The translations under genes were made by a program, and so were the position numbers. Of a stretch of DNA of 64,000 bases, positions 50,290 through 62,399 are shown piece by piece; position 1 is the stretch's first letter; each line of letters begins with the position of its first letter. The stretch lies in the NCBI RefSeq assembly GCF_041146395.1, contig NC_090999.1, positions 70,933,001 to 70,997,000 on the forward strand, read 5' to 3'. The notes under the pieces are model-generated. The model had not been told where the DNA came from and did no database searches. It saw nothing but the letters and a program-made list of their open reading frames with translations. Source of the DNA: Eulemur rufifrons (Eukaryota; Chordata; Mammalia; Primates; Lemuridae).

Positions 50290-51100
50290 TGATTCTACCA
50301 CTCAAAAGTAGATGATCCTTTCTCTTTCTCTCAAGTACCATTTTACTGACTCCTAAGCACTCATTTTTACTATCCTTCATTCAAAGGGTCTAAGGTACTT
50401 GGATTTTAGGGTGCAGCCTCGTGTTAAGAAACTCTTCTCCAAATTCTCAGCTTGTTTTCCCTCTCAAGGTTTCTGTGCCAAGTAAGAAGACGACTTCAGT
50501 CTTTTGAATGGGCATGATCTCACTAGGATCATTATAGAATCTGTTTTGCTTTGTGTAGTGGATTCAATTCTTTATTTGGGAAGAAAATTTTGCAATAAAA
50601 TTTAAAAGAAAATTAGATTTTTTTTATTCCTTGTGCTATGAATATTTATCTACTTGAGTGAGCTAAAGATAGTAAAATTACATTTAGGTTAATATCACTC
50701 AATTCTCTAACTACTTCCCAAGACTATTCCAGTGAGAGTGCTTTAGATGATAAGGGGCAAAATTTTCTAGGAAAACTTATTTAGGTGGAAATATCCTAAA
50801 GAAACTCAAAACTGAAATTCGTCAGAGAATTACGAAGTTTTCTCTTTAAACACGTACTATATCCTACAAGTTCTTCCATAATGCCCTGTTTTGAGAATTT
50901 ATCTTACGAAACACCAGTTCTATCATAGGATGAATAAGAACATGGTGAAAATTGTATTGATTATTGCCAATGAAAAATACTGGTTTTTGAGGGGCCTATT
51001 TCAAACAATCTGCATGATCCTCTTGACAAACCTCTTGTTTCATGCTGGGATTTTCAGACTATATAGAATGATTTTCCTCTATGGGTGTCAGAAGGAAGGG
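50290..51100. other. Unclassified AT-rich non-coding DNA
   Basis: Nothing confidently assignable. The open frame at 50891-51109 has no domain. Confidence 0.45.
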
Positions 51101-51104
51101 TATG

Positions 51105-52095
51105 CCTAAAGAGAAGAACAGTGTAAAATTTTTTTGAATTACCAAATATGTTCTCTTTCTCCATTTGAAGGAATCTCTAGGAAAGAAGGATGAAAATGAA
51201 ATAAAGAGAACAATGGAAAGAAAATGGTAGGAAATTTGGAGGATCATTATAGCAGGTCCAACATCCAAATATAGGAGTTCTAAAGAAGATAATAGCGATA
51301 AATAAAGAAAAAAATTATCAAAGAATATATAAGAATATTTATCAATATCAATGTAAGTCTTCAGATTGAAATGGCTTAGCGAGATGAATGAGAAAAGACC
51401 CACATAAGGGCACATCAATAAACATTCACAACAGAAGACCAAAGAGAAAATTTTAAAAGCTTCCAGAGAATGGAGAGAGAGAGAGAGAGAAATATTAAGA
51501 GATAACACAAATAAATTATGAAAATCAGAATAGCACCTGAACTTTCAATAACAGGATTATGAGTAATAAGATAAAGGAGCAATACCCTTGCAATTCTTAA
51601 TTGAATTGATTGTCATCTTATAATTCTCTATCCAGCCAAACACAATCAAAGATGAAGCAAAAATAAAGATATTCCAAACATGGTTCAGGAGCCATGCCCT
51701 CGTTCCTAAACTCTAGTAAAAAGAAAAAGGTGCCGAAGAGAAGGTAACATCGTGGGACACTACTTGGCTCAGTAGAGAACAATTTTTATATAGCTTTAAC
51801 AATTTAAATATTGATTGAACAAAAATTGTAACATTGAGTCTACTGGAAAGCAAATCAATAGATAATGAATGAAACTGTGACTGGAAAAATCAGACTATCA
51901 ACACGTTTGGGAAAATGAAGGTAAATACCAGAACAGACTGCTAAAAGAATGGAAAAGGTTTGCATCTGAGGGTCAGGATTTAGGGTAGCTGGGCAGAGGA
52001 CTGCTGTTTTCAGTTTAATTTTTTAATACTATTTGACTTTTAACTATGGTGTATATACTACTCTGATTTTTAAAAATCATTTAAAGAATGTATAT
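51105..52095 (+). repeat. Old L1/HAL1-like LINE fragment
   Basis: Blocks typical of old L1/HAL1: 'aaattttaaaagcttccaga', 'taattctctatccagccaaa', 'gatgaagcaaaaataaagat', 'attccaaacatggttcagga'. The 149-residue reverse frame (51059-51508) is the antisense of this AT-rich fossil. Confidence 0.6.
51473..51490. repeat. (GA)n microsatellite
   Basis: A short uninterrupted GA run inside the LINE fragment. Confidence 0.9.
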
Positions 52096-52204
52096 TTCCT
52101 ATTTCAAAACTTGATATATATCCGAATTTGGTATTTATCATTTTTCTCACACTCTACCTTGAGGTCCTGAAGAACTGTGTGATGTATTTCTTTGTGTTCC
52201 TTGT

Positions 52205-52335
52205 TCCCATTCATTCGCTTAACATTTATTAAGTGTGTCAATGTGTTATTGTGTGCTGGGTGCAGGGATATAACGTGGAATGGGCAGGATGAAGCTCTAT
52301 GCTCACTCGATTAAAAAGAGAGAAAAGAGCTTTTT
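52205..52335 (-). repeat. L2 LINE 3' end (antisense)
   Basis: 'cccattcattcgcttaacat' and 'ttattaagtgtgtcaatgtg' followed by 'gtgctgggtgcagggatata' match the antisense L2 terminus. Confidence 0.7.
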
Positions 52336-52339
52336 TCTG

Positions 52340-53795
52340 AACTGGAGATGTATAAAAGGGCTTAGCAAACATAGTGTGTGGGGTAGAGGAAGGCATGGGT
52401 GAATGTATGGAAATTCACACCCTTCTTCTTTGTAACTAATATAAACTTCTTCGTAAACCCCTATCCTGCTGAGTAGTCAGGAAATAAATTGCTCATTAGA
52501 GTTATCTGGTTCTTCTGCTTTAATATACTTTCGTCGTAAATATTTGGGTAATTTCTAAATTCAAGTCCCCTTCAAGGGGCTGTTCCTTCACTTACCTTCC
52601 ACCTTTTTAAGGGGTTCAGGCTAACAGAGCAGCCTTCCTTTGAGCATCACTGATCATCGGTAGAGAGGAGAGTGTGGTGAATTATGAAATAATTTTTATA
52701 ACTCCAGCTTGGACACAATTTGCTTCTGTCCCTCTGATTGGCTAAAGGAAGTCACATAGCCACTTGGCAGACAGTCCTCTTGACTTCCCTACCCAGCTGG
52801 ACCTCAGGCTACAACGTTGTGGGGAACTGAGGTATGTCTCCTTATGGCACATGCAACACCCTATAGAAAATCAGATATTTGGGAAACTGATATGAAGAGT
52901 ATACGGAAAAGAAATGTAGAGGTAGAAAGAAGAGCAGCAGTAGCTATTGACTACTATTAGGTTTCAAATTAAAATTAATTAATTGGTGGGGCAAATATTA
53001 GGGGACAGGAAACTCAAATTAGCAGGTTCCATTTTGGGAAAGCAAAAGCAGAGTAATATGTTGACTGAATTTGCTGGAGCAGCAGGAATGCGGAAGAACC
53101 TGAAACTGACTGTGGGGAGTACCCTGCTCAGTAAGCAGATGCACTTTCCAATGAGTTTAGAAAATACTATTTTCTAAAATTATTGCATAAAGTCGTGATT
53201 GCTTCCCTCTAGAATTTTCTGTATTTGTATTAATGTTGGCTTTCTCCTTAGGAGAAAAATTTAAGTACAAAATGTTCTGGAGTATGAGTGAAATGCTTAG
53301 GTCGTGTACATGTGTTTTGATTATGTATTGGAACATGTTGCATAGTTAAACTTAAATATTTTAACAATATCTCATTTGCTATATCCTTGGAGGATAATTG
53401 TAACTCAATAAAGAATTTTCCCTCTAGTGTGTTTTGTTTTACATAACAAAGGCAGCCTTAATGAACTTTTATCTCCTTACAATGTAATACCAATAGTGAT
53501 TTAAATATCAAAATGAAAGGGAAAATTTATCATAAGTTTTGTTCTCTTTTAAGCAAATAATTAATACTGCTTAATTCATTCATTTTTCTGATTTTAAAAT
53601 TAGCATTTGGTTAAGAGAAAACTTACTGATAAAAGATGTTGACCTCTTTGATAGCAAGCAAATTTTTGATATTTTGTGAAAAGATAAGGAGACAATTACA
53701 AAGTTTTAGGAAGAAGAAAAAGTTAGGCCATCTTAACATTAATTTGGCTAATTCAGAATGAAAATAGTATTGTTTTATTATCTTAAAACAACTCT
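52340..53795. other. Unclassified non-coding DNA
   Basis: Nothing assignable. The frames at 52983-53177 (plus) and 53623-53808 (minus) have no domain. Confidence 0.5.
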
Positions 53796-53798
53796 GTG

Positions 53799-54154
53799 GA
53801 CCGGGCACGGTGGCTCACACCTGTAATCCTAGCACTCTGGGAGGCTGAGACGGGTGGATTGTTTGAGCTCAGGAGTTCGAGACCAGCCTGAGCAAGAGTG
53901 AGACCCCATCTCTACTAAAAAAATAGAAAGAAATTAGCTGGACAACTAAAATTATACATACAAAAAATTAGCCTGGTATGGTGGTCCATGCCTGTAGTCC
54001 CAGCCTGTAGTCCCAGCTACTCGGAAGGCTGAGGCAGAAGGATCGCTTGAGCCCAGGAGTTTGAGGTTGCTGTGAGCTAGGCTGACACCATGGCACTCTA
54101 GCCTGGGCAACAGAGTGAGACTCTGTCACAAAAAAAAAAAACAAAAAAAAAAAA
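53799..54154 (+). mobile_element. Alu SINE, strepsirrhine-type
   Basis: Begins near 'ccgggcacggtggctcacac', has an interarm spacer 'atagaaagaaattagctgga' / 'caactaaaattatacatac', and ends in an A-tail interrupted by one C (54130-54154). The extra interarm segment is the strepsirrhine-type feature. 'ctgtgg' on both sides suggests a short or eroded target-site duplication. An internal 13-bp duplication is described separately. Confidence 0.97.
53992..54018. repeat. Tandem duplication in the right arm of the Alu
   Basis: The 14-base unit 'cctgtagtcccagc' is present twice in a row (about 53991-54018), where standard Alus have one copy. Confidence 0.9.
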
Positions 54155-54159
54155 CTGTG

Positions 54160-55990
54160 GCTTTAAGTTCAAGAAAATACAGCACATATTAGCGTTATTT
54201 TATATTTATGGAGGAAGAAATTTTACCTTTCTGTTTTTTCTTAACTTTGTTTTCATTGATCAAATAATTGAAAGTTTATTTTCCCACTACATTTGAATTA
54301 ACTCCACTCATATATAATAATATCATTTTTTCATCTCTGTCATTCAACTTACCTTTTCTGTTTAATCACAGATGAAGATATCATGAGATAAAACACAAAT
54401 TCCAACATGCCAAAAAGAATGGTAATCAGGAAGTATATTCATATTTTCCTAGATGTATAACCAGTATGGTATTAATCCCTGAGTCGGTGATGCAGTCATC
54501 TGCACCAGCCATTATGGTGTTGGAAATGACTGGTGGGTCAAGCTCGGAGCATTAATTTTGAATGCATTGATACAGACATACATTTTCCTGAAAATCATAT
54601 TGAAAGATAAAATGGTTAGCTTCTTTTAAGTACATTCTGATATACCTCTGGAAAGATTGTGGGCACCACTGATTATTTTATAGTTTTATTTTGTAAATGG
54701 AATTTTAAAAGTTTTGACAATGACTTTAATGTATTCTAAGTACCAACATATATGATCTCTACTAAATTTATAAATTTTGTATTTTTATGAATAGTATGTA
54801 TAAAAGCAGAAGGTTCTATTTTTTTCTATTTTGTTTCTTTTTTTTCCCAAATCTTTAGTAATATTCCCTTTCAAATGAGATAACAGTCCTAGGGTAAGAT
54901 ACTTGGTAGGACATTGTTTACTTTATCAAGAGTTACATATTGTTATGAGTTAGTTGTATCATGATCAAAGAAGGTTTCTTTAATATGTATGATTTCTTCA
55001 CTAAGGGCTATAACTTTATGAAAATAGAAAGTCATATGAATCATAATGGGAAGCAAATTTTAAAATAAAACAAGAATTATTGTATATACTGACTTTTAAA
55101 ATTCCATTTCAAAAGAACCACCTTCCAGCAAGGTAATTCACATGGTCCTTCTACTTAGGAATAAATATTAAATTCAATAGAATCAAGTGAATGGTAGTAA
55201 ACTTGATTACTCACATAGCATTTAGTATTTCTATAGCACTTAGTAGTCATACAGTACATTTGATCTTCTAAACTGTGTTGGCAACAATAAGTTACACTTC
55301 TCATCCATACTCCTCTGAGATAAGCAAGTATTACTGAGAATCAGTTTGTCTCATTTAGCCCCCATTTGTTCCAGAAATAGCTAACTGTTTTTGGAATGTA
55401 AATGTGTATTATTTACCACCACTGCTGATTTCTGTGGGCTCTTGGTTCTGCGAGACTGCCTATAGAGAGTTTCTTCAAGTCATGCAACACAAACTTGAGG
55501 CTAAGACATATAGTATCTGTCAGTGCCAGTGCCCAATAAATGTTTCCTAATAATCTTGACATAACATTGGTAATCCCCTTGGAATATAAATTGTTATTCC
55601 TGATTAGTGGAGCACATTTCAAATGATTTAGGTGGAGATTTCAGTTATATTTTTGCTGAATGATAGAGTTACTGCTTTTGTTCTTATTTTTAGCGTTAGG
55701 AAGAATATTTGAATCTGAGTTTTCTAGCTTTGCTTTTTTCCTGATCCTTCAATGATAACCGTAAAGTGCCTGCCATCTGAAGATGTTCTAGTACTCTGAA
55801 ATGTTAAAGATGAGATATAAATAGGTTGAGAATGAACAGTACAAAATTAGAAAAATAAAAGAAAGATTTTATATTTTATCCATTGATAAAGCTTTAACCT
55901 GAAAGACTAATAACATCTCATGACCTCTCTGATGCTTTACTCTTTTCAGAATATGCTCAGACTGTTTTGTTTCTCACAATAGCCCTTTGG
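54160..55990. other. Unclassified AT-rich non-coding DNA
   Basis: Nothing confidently assignable. 'gtgcccaataaatgtttcc' near 55530 may be a tiny L2 terminus. The reverse frame at 55413-55622 has no domain. Confidence 0.45.
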
Positions 55991-55994
55991 TAGA

Positions 55995-56070
55995 GCACGT
56001 ATCAATACCCCTATTTAAACAGGGGGAGCCGAACTTTAGAAATGTTAAGCCAATCACTTAGATCCATGAT
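55995..56070 (-). repeat. Possible MIR SINE fragment (antisense)
   Basis: Weak antisense MIR-like core: 'tatcaatacccctatttaaa' and 'agaaatgttaagccaatcac'. Confidence 0.4.
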
Positions 56071-56374
56071 TTCTGAGCAATGGCTAGTCTACACCCTCCA
56101 TTTCACACCGGTGTTTTTCACCTGTTGGCTCAGAATCCGCTGGAGGAGGGGATTTGAGGTGGAGCCCAAGTCACTGGCAGGAAGCGAGTATCATGGGATG
56201 TGAAACAAATAACACTTTTCACACCTATGTGTTCTATTGGTTTTAATTATGTGTGGTATCAAATAGAAATTCATTAAAAGCATGACTGAGTCCATAATAG
56301 TTTAGTTAGCCTTTCTGTATTTTCCTAATAAATACCAGAGTACAGCGTCTATCCTGTGTAGCTGGCCATTAAAA

Positions 56375-56590
56375 TATCCTGCCTTTGAAGTCCCTGCCCC
56401 ACCACTTCTGGCAACATCATGTCAAACACACTCCTTAATCTCTCCTCTATTTCCTTATCTGTAACATGTGGATAATGCTAGACTATAGCTCATAGGATGT
56501 TGTGAGAATTAAATGGAATTATACATGAAAAGTACTTAAAATGCTGCCAGGCATATAGCAAATACTCAGAAATTGTTATATATTATTTTA
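56375..56590 (+). repeat. MIR SINE
   Basis: 'accacttctggcaacatcat', 'tatttccttatctgtaacat', 'gttgtgagaattaaatggaa' and 'gctgccaggcatatagcaaa' give the MIR order. Confidence 0.8.
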
Positions 56591-59500
56591 ATTACTAATG
56601 TCATCATTATAATGTATAGGTCCATGAAATGTCCTGATTTTAAAAAGAGATTTTTATACTTCAGAGATGGAAAACACTTCTGCCTGGGGCTCTCTGTATT
56701 TTGGTTAACATTGATACACACAGGCTATTTCACATTTTTCTGTGATTTAAAAACTCCACTTTTAGTTATGATATAACTCAAGGTTAGGGCAGGTAGCTTT
56801 AGTAATGGAGAGAGAAGGCCCATAAGATCAACTGGGTGTGCTTGGGCCTCACTTCCTTAGAATGATACTCCTGGGACTACAGCTGGTGTGTCTCTAGGGC
56901 CCGGAGGACCACGGGCCACATCTTTTTTCAGCTCTCATTTTCATTTCCAGGGTGTATTGCAAATCACTATGGGAAACCTTGTAAAGATGATTAAAAATTG
57001 GGAAAGAACAAGCCATTCTGTAAGCACCTTGTTAAAATAAACCACTTCTTCTTAGGCTCAAGACAGCGAGAAACAGTTTAATAGCAATGAAATAAACTCG
57101 CCACCTGTTTGTGCAGCAGCCTCAAAGCGTTCCAACAAACACAAGAATGCTTTGATCATTTTTAGCCAGAAGAAAATCATGAAGCTCCTCATTGATAGTT
57201 CATGGGGAGTTTGAGGACACTGATCAAAGAAAACTATCATTGCTGTAAACTAGAAATTAAAATATCTTCATATAAGCTATTTCAGTACATTGTGCTTCAA
57301 TGGTGAATTGCGTGTTTAAAAATTCAAATGGTCATCTTATGATTAAGCTAAATTTTACTGTAGGTTCTTTACCCGAAAGTAAAGGACATTAAAATGTTTT
57401 TTAAGCAACTGTGTTCTTTTGTTAATGACTTTCAAATTATATAGTTGGAGTGGATTGAGGGTGCAGTGTGTAGTGTATATTTTGCAGAATTCCTCTAAGT
57501 TACTCTAAACCCAATGGAGCAGGATTATATAAATGAGAGAATGTTTTGACATTCTTTCATAATCTTTAAGAAAAATTTCCATAAGTTTTTCAATTAGAGT
57601 ATTATATGATTATAGATTTCACTTTAAGTACTATAATAACAGCTGAGTGGCTTGAAGAAAAGGACAACAAAACTTTTATAATAGGAAGTCATTGGAAGGC
57701 ATTTAACAAAATATATATTAAAATGCTTCGGGAATAACTATGCCTAAGGATGTGGAATCATACGTAGGAAAAAATATCATAAACATATCATGAAAAATCT
57801 GTTAATTGATTGCAAGAAAAACAGAAGGAAAGGCAGATCCCCACCTTCAGACCACATCCATTGAAGCCAACTTCCTTTTAAAAATAGAAGAAACTGCTAC
57901 CACAGAGACCCATAAAGAAAGCAGTACAAAGCGTTAATGCAAAAGATCTTTCAATACCTAAGTCAGTGGGTCATTTAGTGATTTGCACTTTATTGAAAAA
58001 TACAAATCTGACATTTGACATGTAGTCAAGTCTTTGGTATTACTTGCACCCTAGCTCCTCAAAAACTCTACTGAAGAGGAAGAAGAGAGTTTATTAAATT
58101 CTGAAGTGGCACAGGAGGGACATGGTCCATAAGTCTAGGTTCTCCTCGCTCACTTGTTCCAAGAGTTAGGCCAGAATCACTGGGGGCTCTCTCTCCGCCT
58201 CTCTAAATTGCTCTGCAAAACAAGGCTGCAGACCTTTCCCCCTACTCCAGAAGAATGTTTTAGGAGAAAGACAGTTATGGCTGCAAAACTGTTTTGTGCT
58301 CTCCTTCTGAGACTAAATTTTATGTGACATTCTGAGCTTATAAATAAATAAGATACCTGGTGGGCAAATGAGTAGGATACAAAGGAGCTGTTCTTCCTCT
58401 CTGACATCATCAGTAACAGTTAATGTTTTTCCTGTGCAGTTCACTAGTCTCTTGAGAACTTGCCAGTGTGGTCTTTAGAGCAAATAGATGTGTGCTATTC
58501 GGAACACAAGGATCTGTTTTATCTTACAGTAAAATATGCTAGCATTGAATTTGATACATGTGTTAGGAAGTAACATTTGTATTAGTCAAAGCTGAGAAAT
58601 TTAATTAAGAATTATGTCTCTTGTTATTTTCCCCATGGAAGTATTTACAGGCCGAGCGATTTGATGACTAATGGACATATTTAAAGGGCGTCTGTCTGGT
58701 ACTGATCATGGAAACCAAAAAAATAAAATAAAATTTGTTACTGTTGGCAAGTTATTATTGCAGTAGAATCATATGCTGAATGGCACCCCTGAGATTTCTT
58801 AAGCATATATATTCTAATAGATACCCAGCCAATTTTGACTTGCAAGGAAAGGATATTTCAAATTGGCTGTGGAGGCTCAAATAAATCCACACGCAGAAGA
58901 TGCCATTCAGTTTGGTGTCTTGCTAATGAAGAGAACCTTAAAAAAAAAATCAACAACTTATTTTATCTAAGTGTGGCAAACCCTGTGTTGCACAGAGGGT
59001 GAGGTTTACCTTCCTACATAAAGAAAGGGTGTACCTCAGTGATCACAACACGAATGATTTTAAGGTACCAGCTGGTAATGTTAATGAGAAAAGCTGGCTA
59101 GGTATTAAAAAAACAAAAAGCAACAGAGAAATGAGCAAACAAAAACTGCACCTCTGAGCCCAGTAGCAGATAAAACAACTGCTCTTGGCCTCGGGGTCTG
59201 GGAGCAGAGAGGGAGCGGTGGGGACTGTGTCAGTCTGCACATTGCCGGCCACATCAAAAATGGAGACAGCACTTGGCTCAGCTAATTGTCGCCATGTGGA
59301 AATGTGAGTCCAGTGAGGCCAAGTTTTATGGCTCTTTTAGAGTTACTGGAAATCTGGGTTTTATGTGAAATCTTTCACTTTGAAATGTAACTCAGAACTC
59401 AGATTTGGGGGAGGACTTGGGAAAAATCCTTGCAAGCCAAAAAGAAAAAAAAAAAAAAAAAATCTACTTTTGGACCAGATCTGAACCATAGGGGGCATAG

Positions 59501-59600
59501 ACCTTTGATTTGTGTTCCCTTCTGTGATAGCTAAATGAGTAATATTTGTAAGCTTGTAAAGGAAATGCTTCCCAGTACAGGAATGGACAGAAAGAATAGG
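56591..59600. other. Unclassified non-coding DNA
   Basis: No gene or repeat assigned across this span. 59130-59320 is a GC-richer, non-repeat patch. A long A-run lies at about 59445-59461. Short frames at 56573-56776 (plus) and at 57058-57240, 58177-58410, 59043-59252 and 59464-59685 (minus) have no domain support. Confidence 0.45.
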
Positions 59601-59604
59601 TTAC

Positions 59605-59852
59605 ATTGTATAGCTGAGTAGTTAAGAGCTTGACCTGTGTGGTTAGGTTGCCTGTGCTTATATCCTGGCTGTGTATCCTGGTCATGTTACCAGTTCTCTC
59701 TGTATCCCAGTTTCCACTTCAGTACACTAGGAATGATAATGCTCCAGATTTAATAGAGTTGCTGTGAGGATTCAGATGAGCTAATCTATATAAACTGCTT
59801 AGCACAGTGCTGGCACATAGTAATTGCTCAATAAACGTTGGTTATTATTACT
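59605..59852 (+). repeat. MIR SINE (near full length)
   Basis: Nearly full MIR: 'gctgagtagttaagagcttg', 'tcccagtttccacttcagta', 'gttgctgtgaggattcagat', 'agcacagtgctggcacatag', 'caataaacgttggttattat'. Confidence 0.9.
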
Positions 59853-59929
59853 TTACAATAAACTGGTATTCAAAGGATTTGCTTATTTTTTGTACTTGAA
59901 GAAAACATCTGCTATAAATGTGGAGGGTC

Positions 59930-60178
59930 TGTTTTGTGTTGAAGAGTTTGGATTAAGAACAGAGATTCTGAACTTAGCAAGTCAGGATTTGAATCTTTGC
60001 TCTACCACTGTGTAACCATAGCAAGTTAATTAATTTTTCTAAGCCTTAGATCTCTCATCTGTAAAATAGGAATAGTAACCCATATCTCAAAGTGATAAAA
60101 ATTTAGTGCAATAATATACATAAAGTCAATGTCTGGCATATAAGTCAGTAAATGTTACTTGCTCTTGTGATTGTGCTA
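59930..60178 (+). repeat. MIR SINE (second copy nearby)
   Basis: 'aagtcaggatttgaatcttt', 'ctctaccactgtgtaaccat', 'ctctcatctgtaaaatagga', 'aatgtctggcatataagtca' give MIR order. It has the same orientation as the preceding copy. Confidence 0.85.
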
Positions 60179-60319
60179 TTATAATATTTTCCCATTCTTT
60201 GGAAGTTCCATGTCTGCAAACACTTTTTTAACCATTTATGTCTCATTATATGTATTTAAGGGAAATGACATTGCATTTGATTTATAAATTAAGCTTCATC
60301 TTAATGAGCCACATTACAA

Positions 60320-60530
60320 CAGTGGTTCTTAATCAGGCTGATTTTTGCCCTTCAGGAGACATTTGGCAATGTCTGGAGACATTTTTGGTTGCCACAACTG
60401 AGGGGGGTGCTACTGGCATCTAGTGGGTGGAGGCCAAGGGTGCTGCTAAACATCCTGTAAACGCAAGACTGCCCCTCATAACCAACTATTGGTCAGCCCC
60501 AAATGATAGTGCTGAGCTTGAGAAGCCCTG
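60320..60530 (+). mobile_element. MER20-like hAT-Charlie transposon
   Basis: Starts 'cagtggttcttaatcaggct', contains 'acatttggcaatgtctggag' and 'ctactggcatctagtgggtg', and ends 'gagcttgagaagccctg'. The 211-bp length fits MER20. Flanks CATTACAA (60312-60319) and CCTTACAG (60531-60538) match at 6 of 8 positions, consistent with an 8-bp hAT target duplication. No transposase. The small frame at 60238-60423 overlaps it and is not a gene. Confidence 0.85.
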
Positions 60531-61894
60531 CCTTACAGCTATGTAACCACCATAACATTTAGTCTGCAATGTTCTTACTAAGCAAAGAAAGGAGACTGTT
60601 TCTTTTTTCAAAACCTAACTTTCACATAGATGTTAAAATGTAAATTGAAATCTGTAGAACCACATAAAATATTTAAAACTGTATGTATCCCTCTTTTTTT
60701 TCTAGTTACAAAAGTAATTCAAGCTGGTGAAAATTAAAAAACTACAGAAACATAAATAGAAAGTGAAAGTCCCTTTTATCCTACCCATCCCTACAGAAAA
60801 TCATTGGAAATGCAATAGTTTGAGTTATGTTGCTTAAGATTTTTAAATACAGTCATGTGCCCCATAACAAAGTTTTGGTCAGTGTCAGACCACATATATG
60901 AAGATGGTCCCGTAGGATTATAATGGAGCTGAAAAATTTTTATCCCCTAGTGACATTGTAGCCGTAGTAACATCCTAGCCCAATGTATTACTCATGTGTT
61001 TGTGGTGATGCCAGTGTAAACCTACTGATCTGCCAGTCACGTAAAAGTATAGCACATACAATTATGTACAGTACCTAGTACTTGATAGTAAATGACTATG
61101 TTACTAGTTTATGTATTTACTATACTTTCTATCGTTTTCAAACAGCGTACTCCTTGTACTGTAATAAAACAGCCTCAGGCAGGTAATTCCGGAGGCATTT
61201 CAGAAGAAGGCACTACTATCATAGGAAATGACAGCTCCATGTGTGTTACTGCCCCTGAAGACCTTCCAGTAGGAGAAGATGTGGAGGTGGAAGGCAGTGA
61301 TATTGATGATCCTGACCCTGTGCAGGCCTGGGCTAATGTGTGTGTCTTTGTCTTAGTTTTTAACAAAAAAGTTTAAAAAGTAAAAAAAAATGTAAATGTG
61401 AAGAAAACTTATAGAATAAAAATATGAGAAAGAAAATGTTTGTATACGGCTGTGCAATGCATTTGTTTCTTAAGCTAAGTGCTATTACAAAAGAATCAAA
61501 AGTTAAAAAAAAATTAAAAGTTTATAAAGTAAAAAGTATCAAAGTTAATTTATTATTGAAGAAAGAAAAATTTTTAAATAAATTTAGTGTAGCCTAAGTG
61601 TACAGTGTTTGCAAAGACTATAGTAGTGTACAGTAATGTCCTAGACCTTCACATTCGCTCACCACTCACTCACTGACTCACTCAGAGCAACTTTCAGCCC
61701 TGCAGGCCCCATTCATGGTACCTGCTCTATACAGGTGTACCATTTTTTATTTTATTTTTACTGGACCGTATTTTTACTGGACTTTTTCTGTGGTTACATC
61801 ACAAGCACCTACCATTGTGTTACAATTGCCTACGGTATTCAGTACAATAACAAATTTATAATTTGGTAGTTATTTTTATTTGTTTTTATCTAGG

Positions 61895-61992
61895 AGAAAG
61901 TAGTTTCTGTAAGAGTGGGAACTTTATCTATCTTGATTATCAACATCCCCAGCATTCAGATAGTCCCATGCACTCAATATATATTTGTTGCA
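61895..61992 (+). repeat. L2 LINE 3' end inside the Tigger-like element
   Basis: 'gtgggaactttatctatctt', 'caacatccccagcattcaga' and 'cactcaatatatatttgttg' match the plus-strand L2 terminus. Confidence 0.65.
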
Positions 61993-61994
61993 AC

Positions 61995-62152
61995 AATAAT
62001 AATAATGAACATTTATTATGTGCCTGGCACTGTTCTAAGGATATTAATTGGGTTTTTCCTGGCAACAGCCCTATGAGGTAGGTAGTATGATTATTTCCAT
62101 TTTGCAGATGAAGAAACTGAGGCGCAGAGAGGCTGGGTACTTGCCCAGTTTC
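61995..62152 (-). repeat. MIR SINE (antisense) inside the Tigger-like element
   Basis: 'atgtgcctggcactgttcta', 'agccctatgaggtaggtagt', 'gcagatgaagaaactgaggc', 'gcagagaggctgggtacttg' are clear antisense MIR blocks. Confidence 0.9.
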
Positions 62153-62399
62153 ATATACAGGTTTGTAGCCTAGGAGCAATAGGCTACCATACAGACTAGG
62201 TGTGTAGTAGGCTATACCATCTAGGTTTGTGCAAGTACACTTTATGATGTTTGCACAAGGACACTATCACCTAATGATGCGTTTCTCAAGGTGTATCTCC
62301 ATTGTTATGCAACACAAGACTGTACATGTGCATACTGTTCTATAATTTACTTTTTAAATATTAATGTCTTTCTTTTCTCTTTCTGAACAATTCAGTTCT

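Larger units (their letters stand above)
60850..62322. mobile_element. Tigger-like DNA transposon, TA-flanked, with internal older repeats
   Basis: Terminal inverted repeats: left 'cagtcatgtgccccataaca' (60850) and right 'tgttatgcaacacaagactg' (ending 62322), with TA dinucleotides outside both ends (60848-60849 and 62323-62324), as for TcMar-type elements. The interior matches a recalled primate element ('aacagcctcaggcaggtaat', 'tagtgtagcctaagtgtaca', 'taggtgtgtagtaggctata'). The 94-residue frame at 61092-61376 is an acidic tail-like peptide with no transposase motif I recognise. About 61853-62152 interrupts the element with L2- and MIR-like DNA. Confidence 0.75.

Noticed and set aside
51059..51508. 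149-residue minus-strand frame with membrane-like composition
   Set aside because: Antisense of an A-rich old L1/HAL1-like fragment; the hydrophobic look comes from T-rich codons.
61092..61376. 94-residue acidic frame, considered as a transposase or host gene
   Set aside because: It lies inside a Tigger-like element common to primates; no catalytic motif is visible, and it is shorter than any transposase.
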